This document shows positions 28,279 through 37,771 of a stretch of 64,000 bases of DNA, piece by piece. The notes beneath the pieces are model-generated. The model did not search any database, was not told the DNA's origin, and saw only the letters and a program-made list of their open reading frames with translations. Source of the stretch: Parabacteroides distasonis (GTDB lineage Bacteria > Bacteroidota > Bacteroidia > Bacteroidales > Tannerellaceae); NCBI RefSeq assembly GCF_004793765.1, contig NZ_SRYM01000013.1:30440-94439 (forward strand), in the 5' to 3' direction. The position numbers and the translations under genes were made by a program. Every line of letters starts with the position of its first letter. Position 1 is the first letter of the stretch.

Positions 28279-28318
28279 GCGTATTTTATAAGGTCTGATC
28301 TTAAAAAACACATCTTAA

Positions 28319-29896
28319 GTGATTAGTGAATTAGTAGTTGATGTACAGCCCAAAGAGGTATCTATCGCCGTTTTGGAGGACAAGAGCCTTGTGGAACTCC
28401 AAAAGGAGGCTCGCAATGTCTCGTTTGCCGTTGGCGATATCTATCTAGGTAAGGTTAAGAAACTCATGCCGGGCTTAAACGCTGCGTTCATTGATGTCGG
28501 TTATAAAAAGGATGCGTTTCTTCACTATTTGGACTTAGGTCCTAACTTCAACACCCAACAGAAATATTTAAAGCAATTGCTGAGCGATCCCAAAAAGGCA
28601 CCGGTACTGTCGAAAACACAGATTTTACCGGAGATCGAAAAGAGCGGGAGTATCAGTGACGTGCTGAAAGTAGGACAAGAGGTGTTGGTTCAAATTGCTA
28701 AAGAGCCTATCTCGACGAAAGGTCCCCGATTGACTTCCGAGCTTTCTTTTGCCGGAAGATATATCGTGTTGATTCCGTTTGCCGATAAAGTATCTGTCTC
28801 CACAAAAATTAAATCAAGCGAGGAACGGGCTCGTTTGCGCCAGTTAATCCAAAGTATCAAACCGAAGAATTTCAGTGTTATCGTACGGACATCTTCGGAG
28901 GGCAAACGTGTTGCGGAGCTTGATCATGAACTGAAGACATTGGTGAAACGATGGGAGGATAATATCGTGAAGGTACCTAAACTCAAAGCTCCGGCTATCG
29001 TTTATGAGGAAACAGCACGTACCGTAGCTTTACTTCGGGATATATTCAACCCCTCTTTCCAAAACATTTATGTAAATGACAAGGAGGTCTACAATAATGT
29101 CCGCGACTATGTAAGCTTGATCGCACCAGGACGGGAAGAAATCGTACAATTATATACGGGAGCGCTTCCTATCTTCGACAATTTCGCAATCACCAAGCAA
29201 ATCAAGTCGCTATTCGGACGAACTGTCACTTATAAGAGTGGAGCTTACTTGATTATCGAGCATACGGAAGCTATGCACGTTATTGACGTAAACAGCGGGA
29301 ATCGTTCCAAAGGCAGCGATGCCCAAGAAAAGACAGCTATTGATGTAAATATAGCCGCCGCCGATGAAATCGCCCGTCAGCTCCGCTTACGAGACATGGG
29401 AGGTATCATCGTCATTGACTTTATCGATATGGCAGAGGCTGCTAATCGGCAAAAGCTATTTGAACACATGACAAAGGCAATGGTAAATGACCGGGCTAAA
29501 CACAACATCCTTCCTCTTAGTAAGTTTGGCTTGATGCAGATTACCCGTCAGCGGGTACGTCCGGCAATGGACGTGGATACGTCTGAAGACTGCCCATCCT
29601 GTTTCGGAACAGGAACGGTTAAGCCTTCCATCCTGTTTACCGACAGCCTAGAAGAAAAAATAGATTGCTTAGTAAACAAACATCACGTGAAGAAATTCAC
29701 CCTGCATGTACATCCGTATGTCGCAGCGTATGTGAACAAGGGGTTGTTACCCTTAAGCATGAAGTGGAAAATGAAGTACACACATGGTTTAAAAGTTATT
29801 CCCAATCAAAGTCTTGCCTTTCTTGAATACAAATTCTTTGACGCTGACAAGAATGAGCTTGACATGAAAGAAGAAAAGGAAATAATTAACAAATAA
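28319..29896 (+). CDS. rng: Ribonuclease G/E family protein
   Basis: A 525-aa endoribonuclease for rRNA and mRNA processing. It starts with GTG and SELVVDVQPKEVSIAVLEDK, the usual opening of this family in the phylum. The S1 domain (YLGKVKKLMPGLNAAFIDVG), the DNase-I-like catalytic Asp pair (MHVIDVNSG and GGIIVIDFIDM) and the Zn-link CPSCFGTG are all present. There is no degradosome-type C-terminal extension. It has a single start and a strong terminator behind it. Confidence 0.94.
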   Translation: MISELVVDVQPKEVSIAVLEDKSLVELQKEARNVSFAVGDIYLGKVKKLMPGLNAAFIDVGYKKDAFLHYLDLGPNFNTQQKYLKQLLSDPKKAPVLSKTQILPEIEKSGSISDVLKVGQEVLVQIAKEPISTKGPRLTSELSFAGRYIVLIPFADKVSVSTKIKSSEERARLRQLIQSIKPKNFSVIVRTSSEGKRVAELDHELKTLVKRWEDNIVKVPKLKAPAIVYEETARTVALLRDIFNPSFQNIYVNDKEVYNNVRDYVSLIAPGREEIVQLYTGALPIFDNFAITKQIKSLFGRTVTYKSGAYLIIEHTEAMHVIDVNSGNRSKGSDAQEKTAIDVNIAAADEIARQLRLRDMGGIIVIDFIDMAEAANRQKLFEHMTKAMVNDRAKHNILPLSKFGLMQITRQRVRPAMDVDTSEDCPSCFGTGTVKPSILFTDSLEEKIDCLVNKHHVKKFTLHVHPYVAAYVNKGLLPLSMKWKMKYTHGLKVIPNQSLAFLEYKFFDADKNELDMKEEKEIINK

Positions 29897-29902
29897 CAAA
29901 AG

Positions 29903-29938
29903 AAGCCCCGGGCCTATTAAAACAGTTCCGGGGCTTTT
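29903..29938 (+). terminator. Rho-independent terminator after rng
   Basis: AAGCCCCGG pairs with CCGGGGCTT, followed by TT. Confidence 0.85.
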
Positions 29939-29961
29939 GGTATCCTACCCAACCGTCAAAA

Positions 29962-30026
29962 TGTCACGATTCATGACACGTGTTATTTATTTTCAAAGTC
30001 AAACTTCTTTGGCACGGCATTTGTTG
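29962..30026 (+). promoter_or_regulatory. Candidate sigma54-like promoter and palindrome upstream of dnaK
   Basis: TGGCACG-GCAT-TTGT (30010-30024) matches the sigma54 consensus except T for the last C. A 17-bp imperfect palindrome TGTCACGATTCATGACA (29962-29978) is centred 40 bp upstream. No TAnnTTTG box is seen near the gene. AGGAGG is followed by a 5-codon frame (30057-30074) in the leader. Confidence 0.35.
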
Positions 30027-30097
30027 CATACTAAGTGAATCCTTTCAACGAGGAGGATGACGGACGATGAATAATAACAATTAAAATATTTACAATC

Positions 30098-32011
30098 ATG
30101 GGAAAGATTATTGGAATTGACTTAGGAACAACCAACTCTTGTGTTGCCGTACTGGAAGGTAATGAACCGGTTGTTATCGCAAACAGCGAAGGTAAAAGAA
30201 CAACACCTTCAATCGTTGCTTTCGTGGAAGGCGGCGAGCGTAAGGTGGGTGATCCCGCAAAACGTCAGGCTATCACCAATCCTGAAAAGACTATATTCTC
30301 TATCAAACGTTTCATGGGTGAAACTTATGACCAAGTACAAAAGGAAATCAATCGTGTTCCTTATAAAGTAGTGCGTGGTGATAATAACACACCTCGTGTA
30401 GATATCGAAGGACGTTTGTATACACCGCAGGAAATCTCAGCGATGATCCTGCAGAAAATGAAAAAGACAGCTGAGGATTATTTGGGACAGGAAGTAACGG
30501 AAGCCGTTATCACAGTACCTGCTTACTTTAGCGACGCTCAACGTCAGGCTACGAAAGAGGCAGGTGAGATCGCAGGTTTGACTGTCCGTCGTATCGTAAA
30601 CGAACCGACTGCCGCATCTTTGGCTTATGGTTTGGACAAAACGAATAAAGACATGAAGATCGCCGTATTTGACTTGGGCGGTGGTACATTCGATATCTCT
30701 ATCCTTGAGCTAGGCGATGGTGTATTCGAGGTGAAATCAACCAACGGTGATACTCACCTTGGTGGTGATGATTTCGACCATGTAATCATCGACTGGTTGG
30801 CAGAGGAGTTCTTACGTGAAGAAGGCGTGGATTTACGTAAAGACCCTATGGCTTTACAACGCTTGAAAGAAGCTGCCGAAAAAGCAAAGATCGAGTTGTC
30901 AAGTACAACTAGCACTGAGATCAACTTGCCGTATATCATGCCGGTAAACGGTATTCCAAAGCACTTGGTTAAGACTTTGACTCGTGCTAAATTCGAACAA
31001 TTGGCTGACGGTCTGATCCAAGCATGTATCGAACCGTGCCGTCAATCCTTGAAAGACGCTGGTTTATCTACTTCTGATATCGACGAGGTTATCTTGGTAG
31101 GTGGTTCTACTCGTATCCCGGCAGTACAGGCTATCGTTGAGAAGTTCTTCGGTAAAGCTCCATCTAAGGGCGTTAACCCCGATGAAGTAGTAGCCGTAGG
31201 TGCAGCGATCCAAGGTGGTGTATTGACAGGTGAGGTTAAAGATGTATTATTGTTGGATGTTACTCCGCTGTCTTTAGGTATTGAGACTATGGGTGGTGTA
31301 ATGACCAAATTGATCGAGTCTAACACGACTATACCGACCAAGAAGTCCGAGACATTTACAACTGCCGTAGATAACCAGCCTTCTGTTGAGATCCACATCT
31401 TGCAAGGAGAGCGTTCTTTGGCTAAAGATAATAAGTCTATCGGTCGTTTTCACTTGGATGGAATACCTGCCGCACAACGTGGTGTCCCTCAGATCGAGGT
31501 TACATTCGATATCGACGCTAACGGTATTTTGAACGTATCTGCTAAGGATAAAGGAACCGGTAAAGTACAAAGTATCCGTATCGAGGCTTCCAGCGGTTTG
31601 AGCGACGACGAGGTTAAGCGTATGAAAGAAGAGGCTGCCGCAAACGCAGAGGCCGATAAGAAAGAGAAAGAGCGTATCGATAAATTGAATCAAGCAGATA
31701 GCATGATCTTCCAGACTGAGAAACAATTGAAAGATCTTGGTGACAAGCTTCCGGCAGACAAGAAAGCTCCGATCGAAAGCGCTTTGAACAAATTGAAAGA
31801 AGCTCATAAGGCTCAGGATGTCGCAAGTATCGATGCTGCTATGGCAGAATTGAACAGCGTATTCCAAGCAGCTAGCCAAGAAATGTACAACGCTCAAGGT
31901 GGCTCGCAAGCAGATCCTAACTTCGGTGGTCAACAAGCTGGCGGTAACGCTGGTAGCAACAACAGTAAAGACGGTAACGTTACAGACGTTGACTTTGAGG
32001 AAGTCAAATGA
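30098..32011 (+). CDS. dnaK: Chaperone DnaK (Hsp70)
   Basis: A 637-aa Hsp70. ATPase domain motifs [31 protein letters not shown] and [11 protein letters not shown], the linker [15 protein letters not shown], a substrate-binding domain and a C-terminal lid ending in a Gly/Asn/Gln-rich tail and DVDFEEVK. It folds and protects proteins with DnaJ and GrpE, which are not nearby. Its 3' end borders the worn integrase island, and a 17-bp piece of that end recurs inverted at 5235-5251. Confidence 0.98.
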   Translation: MGKIIGIDLGTTNSCVAVLEGNEPVVIANSEGKRTTPSIVAFVEGGERKVGDPAKRQAITNPEKTIFSIKRFMGETYDQVQKEINRVPYKVVRGDNNTPRVDIEGRLYTPQEISAMILQKMKKTAEDYLGQEVTEAVITVPAYFSDAQRQATKEAGEIAGLTVRRIVNEPTAASLAYGLDKTNKDMKIAVFDLGGGTFDISILELGDGVFEVKSTNGDTHLGGDDFDHVIIDWLAEEFLREEGVDLRKDPMALQRLKEAAEKAKIELSSTTSTEINLPYIMPVNGIPKHLVKTLTRAKFEQLADGLIQACIEPCRQSLKDAGLSTSDIDEVILVGGSTRIPAVQAIVEKFFGKAPSKGVNPDEVVAVGAAIQGGVLTGEVKDVLLLDVTPLSLGIETMGGVMTKLIESNTTIPTKKSETFTTAVDNQPSVEIHILQGERSLAKDNKSIGRFHLDGIPAAQRGVPQIEVTFDIDANGILNVSAKDKGTGKVQSIRIEASSGLSDDEVKRMKEEAAANAEADKKEKERIDKLNQADSMIFQTEKQLKDLGDKLPADKKAPIESALNKLKEAHKAQDVASIDAAMAELNSVFQAASQEMYNAQGGSQADPNFGGQQAGGNAGSNNSKDGNVTDVDFEEVK

Positions 32012-32044
32012 TTCCGATAAGGAAACAGATAATAAACAATAAGC

Positions 32045-32079
32045 AAAAGCGTGCAGCTCAATGAGTTGCACGCTTTTTG
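32045..32079 (+). terminator. dnaK terminator
   Basis: AAAAGCGTGCA pairs with TGCACGCTTTTT around a short loop. Confidence 0.85.
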
Positions 32080-32214
32080 CGTTTATGGGGTTCATGGTTG
32101 CTATGTGTTTTCTATGGGCTTTTTTATCTCTTATTTGCGACATGTTTGCGACACGTCTTATTTGGCGATAAGGTACAACTTAAATTGATATAAACCATTT
32201 AAAACGAGAAGAAT

Positions 32215-32760
32215 ATGCCAAGAGGAAATTACACCATCCAAAGAAGTTGCGAGGAGTGCGGTAAAATCTTTACTCCTCCCACATTAGTGTCGAAGTATTG
32301 TTGTCCGGCTTGTTCCAAGAGGGCGTATAAGAAAAGGCAAATCTCAAAAGAGAAAGAGGCGATACGTCAAGCATTGGTCAGGCGAATACCATCCAGTAAG
32401 GGATATCTAACGGTTAAAGAGGCTATGCTGATTTACGGCATTAGTAAAGACGTTCTTTATCGTATGATACGGCAAGGCTTGATACCGTCATACAATTTTG
32501 GTCAACGTCTGACACGCCTTAGCCGGCAGTATATGGATGAACACTTCAAAACAAAGGCAGGGAGTAGAAAGAGAAAAAAGGAAGCATTGTCCTTTGAACC
32601 CAAAGATTGTTACACCATCGGAGAGATCGCAAAGAAGTTCCATATCAATGACAGCAGTGTATTTAAGCACATACGCCGTCATTCTATTCCTACACGCCAA
32701 ATCGGCAATTATGTTTATGTTCCCAAATCTGAAATTGATAAATTATATAAGTCATTATGA
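32215..32760 (+). CDS. Helix-turn-helix (excisionase-like) protein with N-terminal zinc ribbon
   Basis: A 181-aa protein. Residues about 9-32 form a zinc ribbon (CEECGKIF...CCPAC). Two HTH_17/MerR-like domains follow: LTVKEAMLIYGISKDVLYRM with IRQGLIPSYNFGQ, and YTIGEIAKKFHINDSSVFKH with IRRHSIPTRQ. This architecture is typical of Xis-type proteins next to tyrosine integrases in Bacteroides elements. Its stop overlaps the integrase start (ATGA), so the two are coupled. It probably marks the left edge of an element inserted behind dnaK. Confidence 0.8.
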   Translation: MPRGNYTIQRSCEECGKIFTPPTLVSKYCCPACSKRAYKKRQISKEKEAIRQALVRRIPSSKGYLTVKEAMLIYGISKDVLYRMIRQGLIPSYNFGQRLTRLSRQYMDEHFKTKAGSRKRKKEALSFEPKDCYTIGEIAKKFHINDSSVFKHIRRHSIPTRQIGNYVYVPKSEIDKLYKSL

Positions 32761-33875
32761 AGAAAGCATTACCTAATACCAAAGTGACCGTCAAGCTCAG
32801 AAGGTCGAATTACAAAGAAGAGTGGTATCTGATTATAGAATCATATCCCGTTTACAAGCGAGGTTCTAAACGGGCAAGCCGTGTGGTGGAATCTATTAAC
32901 CGGACTATATCCACACCTGTTTGGGACAAGTCGTCCATTGCACGTATCTTGCCGGATGGAACATTCAACTATAAGCCCAAGCGTGATTTGAACGGGATTA
33001 TCCAATGCCGTTCAACGATAGACCAAGAGGCTTGTATCTATGCCGACAATGTTCGTAAGTTACGCCAACACGAATACGATAGTGCCATCCTTTACACTGA
33101 TAAGGAAAACGAAATCGCTGCACAGAATGAGCGGAGTGAACAGGATTTTATCAGGTATTTCAATGGTATTATAAGCACACGTCATCCCAATAGTTCCGAT
33201 TCGATTATAGTCAACTGGAGGCGTGTAGGTGAATTATTGAAAATGTATTCGCAAGGGCAGCCAATTCCATTCAAGGCGATTTCCGTTAAACTGCTTGAAG
33301 ATATAAAGATGTTCCTTCTCCGTGCTCCAATGGGAGGGAATAAGAAAGGTACTATCTCACAAAATACGGCATCAACCTATTTCTCCATACTCAAAGCCGG
33401 ACTGAAACAGGCATTTATTGATGAATATCTTACAGTTGATATAAGTGCAAAAGTAAAGGGAATAACAAACATTGAGAAACCCCGTGTTGCACTTACCATG
33501 AATGAGGTGCAAATGTTGGTTGATACCCCTTGCAAGGATGATGTTTTGAAACGTGCGTTCTTGTTCTCTATTCTCACAGGATTGCGGCATAGTGATATTC
33601 AAACTTTGAAATGGAAACAAATTCAGCAAACAAGCAAGGGCACATGGCAAGCAGTCGTAGTTCAGCAAAAGACAAAAAGACCCGATTATAAGCCAGTCAT
33701 CCAACAAACCCTTCAGTTATGCGGTGAACGCTCAAGCAATGACGAAGCTTTCGTTTTTGAAGGATTGACTGATGCCTCTTGGATTTCCCGCCCTCTGAAA
33801 GTTTGGATAGAAGCATCTGGCATCAAGAAACCTATCACCTTTCATTGTGGAAGACATTCAAGCTCTCTTTTCTGA
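32757..33875 (+). pseudogene. Tyrosine integrase, truncated in the catalytic domain
   Basis: A 372-codon frame overlapping the excisionase-like gene by 4 nt. The Arm-type and SAM-like N-terminal domains and the first catalytic Arg (ILTGLRHSDIQTLKW) are present, and the HxxR motif is reached (TFHCGRHS). Then the frame leaves the family at SSLF and stops, so the box with the second His and the nucleophilic Tyr is missing. A family member should run about 40-60 residues more. The junction near 33861 shows that the rest of the element was lost, so the integrase is probably inactive. Confidence 0.82.
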
Positions 33876-34097
33876 TTGAGATACAGCTAATTAGAGTTTC
33901 TATTCTCTTGAATGGGTAACGATTTAGAAACGAGCGAACTACACATATCCACCATATTTCGCATTAAGTCAAAAGAACACTTTTCCCGATACAAAGATAT
34001 AAATAGATTTTCAATAATCGGTTACCACACAGGCGATAATTATCGGAATACTTGCTGCTCCAATTTATTTTCTCATATTTATTCATTATATGATTGC

Positions 34098-34517
34098 TTA
34101 TTTTAGCGATTTGCGCAATAAATGGATTCGTTTCAATATATGTCCGACACATAGAATTATTGTGGCAATCCCTATTTCATAGTGCAATAATCCTATGTCG
34201 GAATTAGCCCCGTTTACTCCCAATAAGATAATTCCGGTAACAGATACAAGTAAGAACACAACCGAAAGCACTACTGTAATTTTACTTTTTCTGCCAAGCC
34301 CATTTTTTATTATTCCTTTATACCATCCCCAATGTGTTGTTATATGGAATATTGCTGCCACAAAAAATAAAAAGCTGGTCAAAACATGAAATACAGCCCA
34401 ATTATGCCATACTTCGTGGCTGTTGCCATGTCCGGCAATATGCAATCCTATTCCGGGAAATGCTGATAAAACAAACACAAAAACCAAAATTCAGTCTATT
34501 ACAAAAATCTTCTTCAT
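34098..34517 (-). pseudogene. DUF4405 membrane protein with an in-frame stop
   Basis: From ATG (34517) the frame reads MKKIFVID, then TGA (34493-34491), then ILVFVFVLSAFPGIGLHIAGH. Family members have Trp (TGG) at the stop position, so this is a single-base nonsense mutation. The rest is intact: four hydrophobic helices with His pairs (FHVLTSF; IFHITTHWGW; GLLHYEIGIATI) like small b-type cytochromes. A rescue start at the TTG just after the stop is possible. It lies next to a Crp/Fnr regulator gene on the same strand, a common pairing. Confidence 0.7.
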
Positions 34518-34597
34518 TGCTTACCGTTTTCATATTTACGGTGCAAAATTCGGTATTCAAGTAGAATCTGAACGATAACAATTGTAAAGAAATGAAG

Positions 34598-35131
34598 TTA
34601 ATGACGGTTTCTTATGCGTGATAAAGAAACGGGAGTTATGCCAAGATAAGACGCTATATAATGTTGCGGAACACGCTGTATTATGTTGGGATACTCTTTC
34701 AGCAATTCTTCATATCGCTGTTGCGGTGTGTTTTTTATTCTTGACAAGAATAGTTGTTGGTAAGCATGAAAACGGTCTATGAGTTTTTCTTCATACAACT
34801 GTCTAAACGACAAATTATTGTTGATTAGGTTGTAAAAATCCTCTCTTCTTATAGCTGTGAGTTCAGTTGGTTCGATACTCTCCAAATAGAAAAGACTCGG
34901 CGTGCGTTTATATAGGCTATCGAATGAGGCGACAAAATCCCCTTCGAAAAAGAATTGAAAAGCAATATCTTTCCCTTCATTATAGAAAAACAGCCGCAGA
35001 CAACCTTTACGGATCAGATAGAGTTTTTCTGCAACTTTTCCTTCCTCCAAAAGAATTGTTTTGGAAGGAATGGACAAGTATTCGGATTTTATCTGTGATT
35101 CAATATGATTTAAATGGCTGTTTTCTATCAT
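34598..35131 (-). CDS. Crp/Fnr-family transcriptional regulator
   Basis: A 177-aa protein with a cyclic-nucleotide-binding fold (LLEEGKVAEKLYLIRKGCLR; FFFEGDFVASFDSL) and a short C-terminal HTH (VPQHYIASYLGITPVSLSRIR). There are no Fnr-type cysteines at the N-terminus, so the signal is not an iron-sulfur cluster of that type. The -7 box TAAATTTG (complement of 35136-35143) lies so close to the ATG that the mRNA would have almost no leader. The likely target is the adjacent DUF4405 gene; this is inference. Confidence 0.87.
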   Translation of the reverse strand: MIENSHLNHIESQIKSEYLSIPSKTILLEEGKVAEKLYLIRKGCLRLFFYNEGKDIAFQFFFEGDFVASFDSLYKRTPSLFYLESIEPTELTAIRREDFYNLINNNLSFRQLYEEKLIDRFHAYQQLFLSRIKNTPQQRYEELLKEYPNIIQRVPQHYIASYLGITPVSLSRIRNRH

Positions 35132-35135
35132 AATG

Positions 35136-35513
35136 CAAATTTATAAAAATACCGTTTATCGTTTGTGGCAAATAATACTTTTTATTGGAGATTATTGCAA
35201 TCAGATAGTTACAATTTCATTCCAATGTCTTTCCATTAGTAAAATAAGACCTTGAATATACTTATAGTAACTCTCTCCTTTTGTATCGCCAAGGTAATAT
35301 TTTTTACTTATCTGCTAATTTTTCTACCACAATTTCAATAGCTAACAATCTCTATAAACCTTATAACTCTCGATTTTGTCTATTCTTTATTATTATAATT
35401 CTGCTTCGGTATTCGGAGTATATACAAATAGCAAAGATCAACCGGTAAACCATGATTTGCCGGTTGATCGGATTTTTCTACGCGGTGTCCGTCAATAGAG
35501 GTTTATTTTTTCT
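35136..35513. other. Gap: promoter box and one terminator, otherwise empty
   Basis: It contains the minus-strand -7 box of the Crp/Fnr gene (35136-35143) and the hairpin at 35436-35475. The rest (35144-35435) is A+T-rich and shows no frame or repeat I can support. Confidence 0.5.
35436..35475. terminator. Terminator hairpin
   Basis: GATCAACCGG pairs perfectly with CCGGTTGATC around a 14-nt loop. It probably ends the aldo/keto reductase transcript on the minus strand. Confidence 0.75.
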
Positions 35514-36362
35514 CTACCTCCAACCCATGAACATGCGGGCGGTTTCCGCATCGTGGTGGTCGAAGAAGAGACTACGGCCCGTGTCGAGCGTGGCGATGGC
35601 GGCCATATCCTCGTCGGACAGCGAGAAATCGAATATGTCGATATTCTGCTGCATCCGCTCTATGTGGGTCGATTTGGGGATGATGATGACGCCGCGCTGG
35701 ATGAGCCAACGCAGGGCGACCTGCGCCACGCTTTTGCCGTATTTGCTGCCGATTTCTGCAAGCATCGGATTCGTGAAGAAACCGTTGCGCCCCTCGGCAA
35801 GCGGTCCCCACGACATGATGCGCGTGCCGAACTCCTCCATGATTTGCTGCGGCTCGATTTGCTGGTCGAAGACGTGCGTTTCCACCTGATTGACCGCCGG
35901 AACGATTTCCACGTTGCTGGCGATGTCGATGAAATGGTCGGGGTAGAAGTTCGAGACGCCGATAGCGCGGAGTTTTCCTTCCTTGTACGCCTCTTCCAGT
36001 GCGCGGTATGCGCCATAACGGTCGCAGAACGGCTGATGCAGGAGCATCAGGTCGATGTAGTCCGTCTGTAACTTACGCAGGCTCTCGTCGATGGAAGCCT
36101 TTGCCTTTTCGTAGCCGTAGTTTGAAATCCATACTTTCGACACAAGGAAAATTTCCTTTCGGTCGATGCCGCTTTTGCGCACGGCATTGCCCACACCCTC
36201 CTCGTTATGGTAGGCTTGCGCCGTATCAATCATACGATAGCCTACACTGAGTGCGTCCGTTACACAACGCTCGCATTCGGCGGGCGATACCTGATAGACG
36301 CCATAACCCATCTGGGGCATTTCGACGCCGTTGTTCAATTTTACTGTATTCATATTCATCAT
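35514..36362 (-). CDS. Aldo/keto reductase (2,5-diketogluconate reductase-like)
   Basis: A 282-aa TIM-barrel oxidoreductase using NADPH. Catalytic tetrad region: DTAQAYHNEEGVG (Asp, Tyr), VSKVW (Lys) and LLHQPF (His). The NADPH tail IPKSTHIERMQQNIDIFDF is intact. It reduces small aldehydes or keto sugars; the substrate is unknown. A -7 box TAATTTTG (complement of 36385-36392) precedes it. It is divergent from a second aldo/keto reductase gene. The G+C is well above the neighbouring DUF4405/Crp genes, suggesting a separate origin. Confidence 0.92.
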   Translation of the reverse strand: MMNMNTVKLNNGVEMPQMGYGVYQVSPAECERCVTDALSVGYRMIDTAQAYHNEEGVGNAVRKSGIDRKEIFLVSKVWISNYGYEKAKASIDESLRKLQTDYIDLMLLHQPFCDRYGAYRALEEAYKEGKLRAIGVSNFYPDHFIDIASNVEIVPAVNQVETHVFDQQIEPQQIMEEFGTRIMSWGPLAEGRNGFFTNPMLAEIGSKYGKSVAQVALRWLIQRGVIIIPKSTHIERMQQNIDIFDFSLSDEDMAAIATLDTGRSLFFDHHDAETARMFMGWR

Positions 36363-36422
36363 TGTGATTGATTATTCCCGGCAGCAAAATTACATGTTTG
36401 CTTTTTGGGAGTTGTTATACAA

Positions 36423-36531
36423 ATTTCGGTTCATATTGCTGTTTTTACGGATAGAGGCAACCCGATATTCAAAAACCGAAATAATTGTAATTCAAGCCGT
36501 ATTTCCCGTAAGTCCGTTGTGCGTAAGTCCG
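36423..36531. promoter_or_regulatory. Possible regulator sites between two reductase genes
   Basis: ATTTCGGTT (36423-36431) is repeated inverted as AACCGAAAT (36474-36482). CGTAAGTCCG occurs twice directly (36507-36516 and 36522-36531). These are candidate binding sites for one of the island AraC-type regulators. Confidence 0.35.
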
Positions 36532-36571
36532 GTCAATTTTGTGCTGGAAATCATTAAAACGGATAAGAAAT

Positions 36572-37573
36572 ATGGAATACCGGGTATTGGGATTGAGCGG
36601 ATTGAGAGTCTCCGCCGTAGGTCTGGGCTGCATGGGCATGAGCCATGCCTACGGTGCGCCGGCCGACAAGGAAGAAATGACGGAGTTGCTGGCCGACGCC
36701 GTGGAGATGGGTTATACCTTTTTCGATACGGCTGAAATGTACGGGACTTCCGACCGGCCTCACGATAACGAAGAATTGTTGGGGAAAGCCCTGCAACGGT
36801 TTCGCAACCGTGTCGTCATCGCTACCAAATTCGGAATATCGTTCGACCGTCCCGAAGCGGGCGGCACACATGCGGTAATTCCCGATTCACGTCCGGTCAC
36901 CATCCGCCGTTCGGTGGAGGAATCGCTCCACCGTCTGCGTACCGACCGCATCGACCTCTATTACCAGCACCGTATCGATCCGAAGGTTGCGCCGGAGGAG
37001 GTGGCAGGTGTGATGGCCGACCTGATTCGTGAGGGCAAAATCCTCCACTGGGGTATTTCGGAAGCTACGGAGGAATATCTGCGCCGCGCCCACAAAGTCT
37101 GTCCCGTCACGGCCGTACAGAACCGCTATTCGATGATGGCGCGCCGACATGAAGAGCTGTTCCCCGTGCTCGAAGAGCTGGGAATCGGTTTTGTGGCATT
37201 CTCTCCGCTGGCCAATGGGTTGCTGACCGACTGTTATACGGCAGACACGACATTCGACCCTGCGACAGATTACCGGGCGTCGATGCCCCAGTTCCGACCG
37301 GAGAGTTTCGAGCAGAACCGTCCGCTTTTTGCCCTTATCGGAAGTCTGGCGGAAGAGCATCATGCCACACCGTCGCAGATTGCGTTGGCGTGGATGATGA
37401 ACAAAAAGCCGTGGATTGTTTCTATTCCGGGCACGCAACATTTGTGCCGGTTGAAAGAGAACATCGGGGCTGCCGATATTCATTTGACAGCAGAACAGGT
37501 GGAAAACATCGATGCGGCACTCGGTGCGATGCGGATGAGCGAAGTGTTCGGAGGATCACCCATAAAGCTGTAA
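36572..37573 (+). CDS. Aldo/keto reductase (AKR13/YajO-like group)
   Basis: A 333-aa NADPH-dependent reductase beginning MEYRVLGLSGLRVSAVGLGC. The tetrad is visible: FDTAEMYG (Asp, Tyr), VIATKFG (Lys) and YYQHRIDP (His). The NADP site is IVSIPGTQHLCRLKENIGA. The upstream 11 codons of the longer frame have no family match and the start at 36572 follows AATAAG. It probably shares regulation with the divergent reductase gene; a broken dihydrofolate-reductase-like gene starts 3 nt after the stop. Confidence 0.92.
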   Translation: MEYRVLGLSGLRVSAVGLGCMGMSHAYGAPADKEEMTELLADAVEMGYTFFDTAEMYGTSDRPHDNEELLGKALQRFRNRVVIATKFGISFDRPEAGGTHAVIPDSRPVTIRRSVEESLHRLRTDRIDLYYQHRIDPKVAPEEVAGVMADLIREGKILHWGISEATEEYLRRAHKVCPVTAVQNRYSMMARRHEELFPVLEELGIGFVAFSPLANGLLTDCYTADTTFDPATDYRASMPQFRPESFEQNRPLFALIGSLAEEHHATPSQIALAWMMNKKPWIVSIPGTQHLCRLKENIGAADIHLTAEQVENIDAALGAMRMSEVFGGSPIKL

Positions 37574-37576
37574 GTT

Positions 37577-37708
37577 ATGAAACCAAAGGTAATCCGCCAT
37601 ATCATGAGTTCTGTCGATGGACGGTTGCCCAACGGCCGATTGTTTCGCAAGAACTGGCCTAAGAAAATGCGTACAACCGTTAAAAATGCAGTAATTCAAT
37701 GGTTTTAG
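37577..37708 (+). pseudogene. 5' fragment of a RibD/dihydrofolate-reductase-like gene
   Basis: The frame starts MKPKVIRHIMSSVDGRL, the usual N-terminus of RibD C-terminal-domain reductases, then turns into unrelated sequence and stops after 43 codons. Intact members have about 200 residues. The position 3 nt behind the reductase stop suggests it was once the next gene of that operon and that an internal deletion removed the rest. Confidence 0.65.
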
Positions 37709-37741
37709 GGGTGTGATTACAGAGCGAATCCGGATTTTCGT

Positions 37742-37749
37742 TATTTTTG
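37742..37749 (+). promoter_or_regulatory. -7 box of the AraC-type gene
   Basis: TATTTTTG fits TAnnTTTG, 22 nt before the start codon at 37772. Confidence 0.65.
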
Positions 37750-37771
37750 CACTCGAAAACAGGAAGAGGTT

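Noticed and set aside
30057..30074. Five-codon upstream frame in the dnaK leader as regulatory peptide
   Set aside because: It has a good AGGAGG but such sites are rarely used in this phylum, and nothing else supports translation.
35553..36071. Plus-strand frame of 172 codons
   Set aside because: Antisense of the aldo/keto reductase gene; long only because that gene is G+C-rich.
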